A DNA stretch of 64,000 bases from Spirosoma linguale DSM 74 (lineage in GTDB: Bacteria; Bacteroidota; Bacteroidia; Cytophagales; Spirosomataceae), in the NCBI GenBank assembly GCA_000024525.1, contig CP001769.1:558001-622000 (forward strand), written 5' to 3'. The notes below the pieces were generated by a model. That model made no database searches, was not told the origin of the DNA, and saw only the letters and a program-made list of their open reading frames with translations. A program made the position numbers and the translations under genes. The number at the start of each line of letters is the position of its first letter. Position 1 is the stretch's first letter. Positions 44,794 to 51,620 of the stretch are shown piece by piece.

Positions 44794-46230
44794 GTGTCAG
44801 CACCACCTATTTCGGCCGGTACATCGTCGCCCAATAAATGGATTATTTTGGGGACAGTCATGTTCGGCACGTTCATGTCTACCCTCGACAGCAGTATTGT
44901 CAATATCGCCCTGCCGACCATTCGCCGGGAGCTGAACGCCGGGGATAGTGTCGAATGGATTGTCCTTTGTTACCTGCTTACCACAACCAGCACCTTGCTC
45001 ATCATGGGTAAGCTATCGGACTGGATTGGCCGCCGACAGATGTACATCACTGGTTTTTTTGTGTTTGTGCTGGGGTCTTTACTCTGCGGGCTAGCCTGGA
45101 GTTTATGGTCGCTGGTGGGGTTTCGCGTCGTGCAGGGGCTGGGTGCTGCTATGATTTACTCCATCGGTCCGGCCATTATCAGCGATGCGTTCTCATCTAA
45201 AGAGCGGGGGCAGGCTATGGGCCTTATGGGTTCCGTGGTGGCGGCTGGTTCCAGCGCCGGTCCCGTTATTGGTGGGCTTTTACTGGGGAAATTCGGCTGG
45301 TCGAGTATTTTTTTCGTGAACGTACCCATTGGCTTACTGGCCATCTGGCGAGCCTGGACCATCCTGCCCGAAAGCCCTAAAGTGACCGGCCAGCGTTTCG
45401 ATTTGGTAGGAGCGGGGTTGTTTCTGGTTGGTGTAACCACCTTGCTGACGGCCATTGAATTCGGGCCGGAGCCTCGCTATGGCTGGGATAACCCACTGGT
45501 CATTGGCCTGCTTTCGGTTGGTTCGATTTTACTCGTTTCATTCCTCTTTTGGGAGATGCGCGTCAAGGAGCCCATGTTGCGGCTCAGTTTGTTCCGTATT
45601 CGCCCGTTCACAATGGCTATTCTGGCTGCTTTCTGCGGATTTCTGGCTTCCGGCGGCAACCTGTTCGTGATTCCGTTCTTTCTGCAGCAACTCCTCAAAT
45701 TAAATCCAGAGCGGGCCGGGCTTGTGCTACTGGCTGGTCCGCTGACCTTGAGTGTAGTGGCTCCGCTGGGTGGGTACCTGTCCAGTCGGGTTAGTACGCG
45801 CTGGCTGTCGAGTTTTGGATTGCTGATAACGGCCACCGGTTATTTTGCCTTTTCGTTTCTGGACACCAGTTGGGACTGGAAAGATGTTGTTTGGCGGAGT
45901 TCGCTGGTGAGTTTGGGGTTCGGCCTGTTTCAGTCGCCCAACAGCAGCAGTGCCCTGAATGCCGCCCCACTGGATCAGCGCGGTATTGCCAGCAGCATGA
46001 TTGCCTTTATGCGAAATCTGGGTTTTGTGGTGGGTATTGCGCTGGCGGCTGCCGTCTGGTACAGCACCCGAAACCGCTTTGCGCTGGCGAACGGCGTAAC
46101 CCCCGAAGCCACAGATGCTCAACTGCTGGGGATGCACTACGCCTACCTGGTCATGGCGAGCCTGGTACTGACGGGGGCCATTATTTCGTTCTCAAGGGGG
46201 AAGTACCAGGAGTTAGGAGCGAGGAGTTAG
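44794..46230 (+). CDS. MFS transporter, DHA2/EmrB-QacA type
   Basis: 478 residues, GTG start. About 14 membrane segments. Motif A-like GKLSDWIGRRQMYITG, the substrate-site LDSSIVNIALPTI near 30 and GPVIGGLLLGKFGWSSIFFVNVPIG (motif C) are typical of drug:H+ antiporters. Likely exports organic drugs or toxic metabolites. The last residues (QELGARS) and the stop are encoded by the heptad repeat at 46208-46322. Confidence 0.94.
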   Translation: MSAPPISAGTSSPNKWIILGTVMFGTFMSTLDSSIVNIALPTIRRELNAGDSVEWIVLCYLLTTTSTLLIMGKLSDWIGRRQMYITGFFVFVLGSLLCGLAWSLWSLVGFRVVQGLGAAMIYSIGPAIISDAFSSKERGQAMGLMGSVVAAGSSAGPVIGGLLLGKFGWSSIFFVNVPIGLLAIWRAWTILPESPKVTGQRFDLVGAGLFLVGVTTLLTAIEFGPEPRYGWDNPLVIGLLSVGSILLVSFLFWEMRVKEPMLRLSLFRIRPFTMAILAAFCGFLASGGNLFVIPFFLQQLLKLNPERAGLVLLAGPLTLSVVAPLGGYLSSRVSTRWLSSFGLLITATGYFAFSFLDTSWDWKDVVWRSSLVSLGFGLFQSPNSSSALNAAPLDQRGIASSMIAFMRNLGFVVGIALAAAVWYSTRNRFALANGVTPEATDAQLLGMHYAYLVMASLVLTGAIISFSRGKYQELGARS

Positions 46231-46322
46231 GAGCGAGGAGTTAGGAGTTAGGAGTGAGAAGGGCTGACGTGAAAGCATTACTCCTGCGTCAGCCCTTCTC
46301 ACTCCTAACTCCTCGCTCCTAA
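46208..46322. repeat. Heptad tandem repeat plus long hairpin
   Basis: Three 14-nt units (AGGAGTTAGGAGCG type; 46208-46221, 46222-46235, 46236-46249) are made of AGGAGNN heptads. They continue into a perfect 27-bp stem, 46243-46269 with 46287-46313, and the right arm carries on as CGCTCCTAA to 46322. The left side has one heptad more than the right, as slippage would leave. The repeat begins inside the MFS coding region and ends 3 nt before the Dabb stop. Confidence 0.9.
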
Positions 46323-46324
46323 TA

Positions 46325-46726
46325 CTACCTCTTCGGCCCTACCGAATCATAGATGACCACTTTCTCCCAGAGATGGGCATAATTGTTTCGGAACTCGTCG
46401 TGGATGGGGTGTTTCTGATAAGCTTCTTCGTCGGCGGCACTATCGAAGAAACACAGCCATGAATAGGTGTAGGTACGTTCGATAACATCGCGGGTTGTCC
46501 CGGCGGGCGTACCAATGTGTACCATTTTGATGGTCGGGCATTTCGCCAGTTTATTCAGACCTTCCAGCAGTTTTGCTTTATCGGCCTCGTTACCGGCATT
46601 TTTCAGATAGAAGAAAACGTGGTGAACGAACATTTCTTTCGGGGCTGTTTCTACAGTTGGTAAGCTCGCTGTTAGTCCGGCGGCAACGGTATTTTTTACG
46701 AAATTTCTGCGGGATTGCTCTTTCAT
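46325..46726 (-). CDS. Dabb domain protein with Tat-like leader
   Basis: 133 residues from ATG 46726. N-terminal SRRNFVKNTVAAGLTASL is a twin-arginine-type leader. The remainder is a stress-responsive alpha/beta barrel (Dabb) domain: MFVHHVFFYLKNAGNEADKA, VERTYTYSWL-like (DVIERTYTYSWLCFFDSAAD) and YQKHPIHDEFRN. Dabb proteins are dimeric, sometimes catalytic (olivetolic acid cyclase-like), mostly uncharacterised. Convergent with the MFS gene through the repeat. Confidence 0.87.
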   Translation of the reverse strand: MKEQSRRNFVKNTVAAGLTASLPTVETAPKEMFVHHVFFYLKNAGNEADKAKLLEGLNKLAKCPTIKMVHIGTPAGTTRDVIERTYTYSWLCFFDSAADEEAYQKHPIHDEFRNNYAHLWEKVVIYDSVGPKR

Positions 46727-46988
46727 GAAGTCGTTTGACGGTTGGTTGTTTGAGGAAGGATGCCCTTCTACCGGCAAAAATGCCAAAGGAATTTTCGTCT
46801 GGCAAATTCCGGTAATAATCTGCTTGTATGGTACTCGTTAAGCCTATACGTTCTGTGCATAAGTGTCCAGGAGTAGACAGCCCTTCGTCCCGTTTGGTTG
46901 CCTGATTAAACTTTTTAATCGAAAAAAAGTCAATATAAAGCATTTAGTAGCAGATAAACCTGCTGCTAATGGCTAAACCATTCAACGT

Positions 46989-47759
46989 ATGAAATACATA
47001 ACAAGTCTATTTTTTGTGCTGGCCCTGGCTTCGGGAGTAAGCCGGGCGCAAACGACTACCAATCCCAGCCTGATGCAGGCCTTGATGGAAGCCGTTAGTT
47101 CGGCTACTTTATCGGATGCTCAGGTTGCTGAAGTGTCGCGGCAGGCGATCAAGGAGATGGATGCTAAAAATCCGGTAGCCGACGCAAACGACCCCTACAC
47201 ACTGCGATTGAATAAAATCGTTAGCCGCCATCAGACCATTGGTGGGTTACCCCTCAATTTTAAAGTGTACAAAGTGCCCGATGTGAACGCGTTTGCCACT
47301 GCCGACGGCAGCGTGCGTGTGTTCAAGGGGCTTATGGACCTTATGACCGACAACGAATTGCTGGCCGTTATGGGGCATGAGATTGGCCACGTAATTAACC
47401 ACGACACTAAGGATGCCATGAAAAGGGGGCTTAAAACATCCGCATTGCGTGATGCATTGGCCTCGGGCTCAGGTACGGTGGGAAAATTGGCGCAATCGCA
47501 ATTGGCGGGGGTGGCTAATTACCTGTGGGAGGCTAAATTCAGTCGGGAGCAGGAAACCGAAGCCGATGATTTTAGCTACAACTTTCTGAAAAAGAACGGC
47601 TACAGTGTCATGGCACTGGCCACCTCGTTTGAGAAACTGGCCAAACAAGGGGGTGGTCAGGGTGGGCGTATTGCCTCCCTTATCTCGACACACCCCGATA
47701 GTAAGGTACGTGCCCAACGTGTGCGGGACCGGGCTAAGCGTGACGGGCTGCTTCGGTAG
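46989..47759 (+). CDS. M48 family metallopeptidase
   Basis: 256 residues with a signal peptide (LFFVLALASGVSRAQ). The zinc motif HEIGH lies in LLAVMGHEIGHVINHD (near 133), and the third ligand Glu is in REQETEADDFSYNFLKKNGY. Typical of YcaL/LoiP-like periplasmic proteases that act in outer-membrane protein quality control. Ends in SLISTHPDSKVRAQRVR. Complete. Confidence 0.95.
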   Translation: MKYITSLFFVLALASGVSRAQTTTNPSLMQALMEAVSSATLSDAQVAEVSRQAIKEMDAKNPVADANDPYTLRLNKIVSRHQTIGGLPLNFKVYKVPDVNAFATADGSVRVFKGLMDLMTDNELLAVMGHEIGHVINHDTKDAMKRGLKTSALRDALASGSGTVGKLAQSQLAGVANYLWEAKFSREQETEADDFSYNFLKKNGYSVMALATSFEKLAKQGGGQGGRIASLISTHPDSKVRAQRVRDRAKRDGLLR

Positions 47760-47798
47760 AGTAGGGTCAATTGCCGGACTGTTACCCGTCATACTGGA

Positions 47799-47854
47799 AG
47801 CAGGGTGTGTGATTTATCTTGCCGTCTGATGGTCGATAACTTTCACACCCTGCT
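47799..47854 (+). terminator. Hairpin in front of metzincin gene
   Basis: AGCAGGGTGTG (47799-47809) pairs with CACACCCTGCT (47844-47854), loop 34 nt. It follows the M48 gene and ends 2 nt before the next ATG. It could be a terminator of M48 or a leader fold for the next gene. Confidence 0.5.
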
Positions 47855-47856
47855 TT

Positions 47857-49932
47857 ATGTACACATCACTCCGTCGTTTACTGGTACTTACTTTCGGTAG
47901 TGTTTTGCTGGCTTCCGCGACGGCTCTCTCGCAGCCGGTATGGACCTTCAGGCTGATTGTAGCCGTTGAAAAGCAAACGGCAGACTATTACGAGAAAGCC
48001 CTGTCGAAGCCCATTAAGCAGATTGTCAGGGAGCAGTTGACAGCTGTCAACAAAAATTTCAACAGCTCGTCTGCATTCAGGGGCGTTTATGCTTTCCGGG
48101 CCGATTCCATCTATGTATTTAGCGGATCAGTGAGGGAGGTGGTCTTCAGATCGCAGCCAGCGTATGATTACAGTATCGTTATCAATGGCTTTTCGGATAA
48201 CCAGATTGGTGGCGGGTGGTATGGAAGCTACCGGACTATCTATCATAGCTGGCCATGGAATTATTTCGACGGCCCTTTTGCCAGTACTGCTACCGACGGA
48301 TTAACCCACGAGTTTGGGCATGCACGGGGCGCTATCGATATATATGGGCTACGGGTAGAGGGGAAAAATAATCCGGTAAATCAGGAAACGTTCGAGCCGG
48401 TAAACTCTATCATGAATTATCCTTATGGCAATATAATCTGGGACGAACACACAACGAATCTGTTGAATGCTACGGGTGGACAGTCTGTAGAGGGAGAAAA
48501 ATACATTACCGATGCCTTCCCGGATACAATTGGCATACAGGTGACTAACGCACAGGGACGGCCCCTCAAAAACGCGGTTGTGACCGTATATCCCGTCAAT
48601 TGGTTCTCCTACTCCGTGACAGACACGCCCATCCTGACGGCGAAAACAACGGCTAACGGTATCGTTCAGTTTTCGTCAAACCCATATCAGCCTGCCACAA
48701 AAGACTATCCCTGGCATATCCGCTACTGTAATTTCCTGGTTAAAGCTGTTCTCAATTCAGTTACTGTTTACACGTGGATGCCCTTGTATGACGTACAGAA
48801 TGTTTACTTCAGGAAGGGTGCCAGGGCCGCTTACAACGCTCAGATTGTCTTTCCTGCTTTGCCGGTGACGCTGAAAATAGGCAATCTCAGCGTCGGTACG
48901 GGCTTTTGCCCCGGAAGTGTACTGGCCGTTCCTTTTACTACCAATGGGTCTTATGAGAAAGATAATGTCTTTACGCTTCAGTTGTCTGACACAGCCGGGA
49001 GTTTTACAAATCCGACGACCATCGGACGTGCAGCCGGTGATACCGTATCGGCCGTTAGCGGAACTCTGCCGGTTGCAGCAGGCACCCGTTACCGGCTGCG
49101 GATCGGTAGCAGTAACCCGGTTGTTTTCAGTGATGAAGTGCCAATTATCATCAAATCGGCCCCGGCGGCTCCGGAAGTGCAGTCACTAACCGTTTGCCAG
49201 TATTCATCTCCTCCTGCGTTACAGGCCATCGGGTTCAACCTTCGTTGGTATACCGGTACTCCGGATGGAGCTGGAACGACAGTGGCTCCGCCCGTCAATA
49301 CTGAACAGGCGGGAAAAATAAACTACTATGTAACCCAGACAGGTAATGGGTGCGAAGGACCCAAAGCAACGCTGGAAGTTGATGTTCGTCCGCTGGCAAC
49401 AGCTACGATAACGGGTAGTCAGACGATTCTTCAGGGGCAACCGGCTTCCCTAAAGGTAACCCTCTCCGGCGATAGCCCCTGGTCGTTTTCTTACCGGGAT
49501 AGTACTACGGCCGGGCCGGGTACCGTGCAGACAATTCAGACCAGCGCCACTTCATACACAGTAGCGATCAAGCCAGTGCAATCAACGGCCTATTACCTCA
49601 CGAGTGTTAGCAATGGCTGTGGGCGTGGTATACTTGCCGGAAGCGCAGCTGTCGTGACGGTTATACCGTTGCTGGCTATGGAGGAACCACCGGGTGACGT
49701 GGTTATTTACCCGGTTCCGGCAGCGGCTACCCTTACGGTTCAGATACCGGGTCTGTCGTCGAAGAAGCCAGCAACGCTACGTCTGACTACCGAAACGGGG
49801 ACAATAGTGATGGAGCAGGAAACAACTCGCGAACACTCAATCCTAAACGTTAGTACGTATCCTGCCGGTATGTATGTGCTGCAGGTGTATGTCGGTAGTC
49901 AGGTGGTATCGAAACGGGTTGTGAAGTTGTGA
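47857..49932 (+). CDS. Secreted metzincin-like metalloprotease with type IX sorting tail
   Basis: 691 residues with a signal peptide (LVLTFGSVLLASATALSQ). Zinc motif HEFGHARGAID (151-161) fits HExxHxxGxxD, and a Met-turn follows (NSIMNYPYG, Met186), so the catalytic domain is metzincin-like with Asp as third ligand. Beta domains follow: a CarboxypepD_reg-like stretch (NAQGRPLKNAVVTVYPVN), one or two Ig-like domains and a two-Cys segment (CQYSSPPALQAIG with GNGCEGPKATLEVDV). The end (VVIYPVPAAATLTVQIPGL to VVSKRVVKL) is a type A T9SS C-terminal domain, so it should be exported to the surface or medium. Substrate unknown. I cannot assign a MEROPS family. Confidence 0.88.
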   Translation: MYTSLRRLLVLTFGSVLLASATALSQPVWTFRLIVAVEKQTADYYEKALSKPIKQIVREQLTAVNKNFNSSSAFRGVYAFRADSIYVFSGSVREVVFRSQPAYDYSIVINGFSDNQIGGGWYGSYRTIYHSWPWNYFDGPFASTATDGLTHEFGHARGAIDIYGLRVEGKNNPVNQETFEPVNSIMNYPYGNIIWDEHTTNLLNATGGQSVEGEKYITDAFPDTIGIQVTNAQGRPLKNAVVTVYPVNWFSYSVTDTPILTAKTTANGIVQFSSNPYQPATKDYPWHIRYCNFLVKAVLNSVTVYTWMPLYDVQNVYFRKGARAAYNAQIVFPALPVTLKIGNLSVGTGFCPGSVLAVPFTTNGSYEKDNVFTLQLSDTAGSFTNPTTIGRAAGDTVSAVSGTLPVAAGTRYRLRIGSSNPVVFSDEVPIIIKSAPAAPEVQSLTVCQYSSPPALQAIGFNLRWYTGTPDGAGTTVAPPVNTEQAGKINYYVTQTGNGCEGPKATLEVDVRPLATATITGSQTILQGQPASLKVTLSGDSPWSFSYRDSTTAGPGTVQTIQTSATSYTVAIKPVQSTAYYLTSVSNGCGRGILAGSAAVVTVIPLLAMEEPPGDVVIYPVPAAATLTVQIPGLSSKKPATLRLTTETGTIVMEQETTREHSILNVSTYPAGMYVLQVYVGSQVVSKRVVKL

Positions 49933-49940
49933 GGTGTTAA

Positions 49941-49994
49941 CTGTGCTGTTTTGTGGTGGCAGGTCCTCAGACCTGCCACCACAAAACAGCACAG
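49941..49994. repeat. Palindromic element copy 1 (CTGTTTTGTGGTGG type)
   Basis: Perfect 24-bp stem (49941-49964 with 49971-49994), 6-nt loop, directly between the protease stop and the PIN toxin stop. A diverged copy lies at 50719-50760. Both are preceded by GTGTTAACT. Confidence 0.9.
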
Positions 49995-49996
49995 CG

Positions 49997-50404
49997 TCAA
50001 GGCAGTAATTCCAGAAAATCAGTTAGAGTAACTATTTGGGTTTCGTTAAACGCTCTTAAGTCCAGAAGGTCTCGTTTATTCCCTGTAATTAGGTACTCTG
50101 CTTGTCCATCTTTGGCCAAGGCTAGTAAGAAATCATCGTCCGGGTCTGGGCTTACAGTTACTATCGATGAAACAGAAACCAGAAGGCAACGCTCCTTGAT
50201 AAAATGTATGAATGCAGTCCGCTCGGATGAGGTCAGGTACTTACTAATTTTGGGACGTAACGTAACTGTATCAATCTCGGATAATAACAGCTCAGCTATC
50301 AATACAGTGATGGCTGGGTTATCGAAAATGCGGTTGAGCCTTTGCCGCGAATTTCTACTGATAAGTGCGCTGATGTAAATATTCGTATCCAGAATAATTC
50401 TCAT
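49997..50404 (-). CDS. PIN-domain toxin (COG1569-type)
   Basis: 135 residues, a PIN-domain ribonuclease. It begins MRIILDTNIYISALI (Asp6), has Glu in LLLSEIDTV, and the acidic cluster PDPDDDFLLALAKDGQAEYL with the downstream TGNKRDLL. These are the metal-binding positions of PIN nucleases. Paired with the antitoxin gene, whose TGA overlaps this ATG by 1 nt. Expected to cut RNA when freed from antitoxin. Intact frame. Confidence 0.9.
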   Translation of the reverse strand: MRIILDTNIYISALISRNSRQRLNRIFDNPAITVLIAELLLSEIDTVTLRPKISKYLTSSERTAFIHFIKERCLLVSVSSIVTVSPDPDDDFLLALAKDGQAEYLITGNKRDLLDLRAFNETQIVTLTDFLELLP

Positions 50405-50649
50405 CAGTGCTGAGTCTGATTACGACGCTCTATACGAGCATTCCTAATCTCCGTAGCGATATCTTCCTCCGTTAATTCAGGTACGTCGGGTAAGCTGGCA
50501 GAAAGACGTTGCCAGTTGGAAGCACTATGTTGTTTTGAAAGGGCATCGACGTACTCCTCCAGAGCTTCCAGTAAAGTTTTGCCATTCGCTTTTGCGGCTG
50601 CTTCTGCTTGCTGAAGTTTTTGCTCAGGTATGTCTAATACTAAGGTCAT
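50404..50649 (-). CDS. Antitoxin partner of PIN toxin
   Basis: 81 residues from ATG 50649; a TTG further up is less likely. A short helical protein: LDIPEQKLQQAEAAAKANG, then TLLEALEEYVDALSKQ, then an acidic and then basic tail (TEEDIATEIRNARIERRNQ). This fits a ribbon-helix-helix or helical antitoxin that wraps the PIN toxin. It precedes the toxin with a 1-nt overlap, the classic order. Confidence 0.8.
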   Translation of the reverse strand: MTLVLDIPEQKLQQAEAAAKANGKTLLEALEEYVDALSKQHSASNWQRLSASLPDVPELTEEDIATEIRNARIERRNQTQH

Positions 50650-50718
50650 AACCAGGTGTTTTGTCAAATATCGTTACTATTGATAACGCAAGCAAACAAC
50701 TAAACGTGTTAACTCGGC

Positions 50719-50760
50719 TGTTTTGTGGTGGTAAGTCTGGGGACCCGCCACCACAAAACA
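50719..50760. repeat. Palindromic element copy 2
   Basis: TGTTTTGTGGTGG (50719-50731) pairs with CCACCACAAAACA (50748-50760). The loop has diverged from copy 1 and the stem is shorter. Same leading GTGTTAACT at 50707-50715. Together the two copies bracket the toxin-antitoxin pair. Confidence 0.85.
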
Positions 50761-50772
50761 ATCCCCGAAATT

Positions 50773-50900
50773 AAAACGCCCTGCCACTTTACAGCAGCCG
50801 GGCGTTCTTATATATCAATTACTTACAGTTCAATTTCAGCGTCCAAATTGATGAAGACGATCTCACCATCCTGGTTCAACTCCATCAGCACAACCGAATG
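50773..50900 (-). pseudogene. Duplicated 3' end of clpB with terminator
   Basis: This segment matches 51568-51690 (terminator, spacer and last about 24 codons of clpB) at roughly 85-90% by eye, with a 3-nt indel in the spacer. The reading frame is intact ([20 protein letters not shown] then stop, against [20 protein letters not shown] in clpB). Of nine codon differences seven are synonymous. The terminator loop is identical. Homology ends near 50900. It is a detached gene tail, not a gene. Confidence 0.9.
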
Positions 50901-50921
50901 TATTTGTTAGACGCTCGAAAC

Positions 50922-51317
50922 TTATGTCAACGTATGCGGATCAATGTACTTTAACTTAGTAACACGGCTAAAATCCTTCACGTTTCGGCTTACGACAGTT
51001 AAGTTAAACGCTAATGCAGTGGCGGTAATGACGGAATCAGGTAACTTATATTTTAGTTTCCCTTCGGATAAAGATTGCCTGATTAATAATCCTTTCATCA
51101 GCTAATGGAATCACGTTTGCCAAGCTTATTAACTTTTAAACTCTTTCCAGATAATTGGCTGGTGCCTGAAAGGCTAACAATTCAATTTGTGTTATAACGG
51201 ATAGTATAAGATCACCGGAATCAAAGAGGCTATCCATAAAAACTAATCCCTCAGGAGGCATCGCTCCTGCGAGATAGTCGAGAGTACGTTCGTGTCAAGT
51301 AAATATTTCTCTACCAT
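50922..51317 (-). pseudogene. Decayed VapC-type PIN toxin
   Basis: Minus-strand start MVEKYLLDTNVL at 51317 is a VapC N-terminus, then the frame is lost near 51280 and resumes as LDYLAGAMPPEGLVFMDS. There is an in-frame TAA near 51137 after QAPANYLERV. It continues as LISLANVIPLADERIIN, with a second frameshift near 51055, then KLPDSVITATALAFNLTVVS and NVKDFSRVTKLKYIDPH to a stop at 50922. Two shifts plus a stop make it non-functional. Family: VapC (COG1487-like), different from the intact PIN toxin at 49997. Confidence 0.85.
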
Positions 51318-51529
51318 TCAGTACGCATCTCATCAATTTGGCGGTGGAGGTCAGCCGCTACTTCTGGTGAAATAATACTACGGAACTGGTCAGATAGCTT
51401 TTGTTTTGGTTGCTCAACAGGGTTTTAATCCTGCGGAATCAGGCGAATGATATCCAGATTTTCGAGGTCGCGCAATAAAGGGACGGCTTTGTCGTCTAGT
51501 ACCTCAACAACAAATGTTTGCATAGTCAT
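51311..51529 (-). pseudogene. Decayed antitoxin of the VapC pseudogene
   Basis: From ATG 51529 the frame reads MTMQTFVVEVLDDKAVPLL and on to an in-frame TAA at 51425-51427, then continues in the same frame (DQFRSIISPEVAADLHRQ) to TAG at 51311, overlapping the toxin start by 7 nt. Organisation is that of a VapB-VapC operon; the single nonsense codon would cut it after 34 residues. Confidence 0.8.
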
Positions 51530-51567
51530 TATTTTTTATCAAGATAAACAGATAATGCCTGATAAGC

Positions 51568-51603
51568 AAAACGCCCGGCCACTTTACAGCAGCCGGGCGT
51601 TTT
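51568..51603 (-). terminator. clpB terminator
   Basis: 12-bp perfect stem AAAACGCCCGGC (51568-51579) with GCCGGGCGTTTT (51592-51603), 12-nt loop, 17 nt past the clpB stop. A near-identical copy is in the duplicated tail at 50773. Confidence 0.9.
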
Positions 51604-51620
51604 GTTTATGTATCAATGGC

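Noticed and set aside
46208..46322. Possible CRISPR array
   Set aside because: Units are contiguous heptads without spacers, and no cas gene is present.
49997..51529. Integrase or transposase for the TA islets
   Set aside because: None is encoded between the protease and clpB; mobility is inferred only from flanking repeats.
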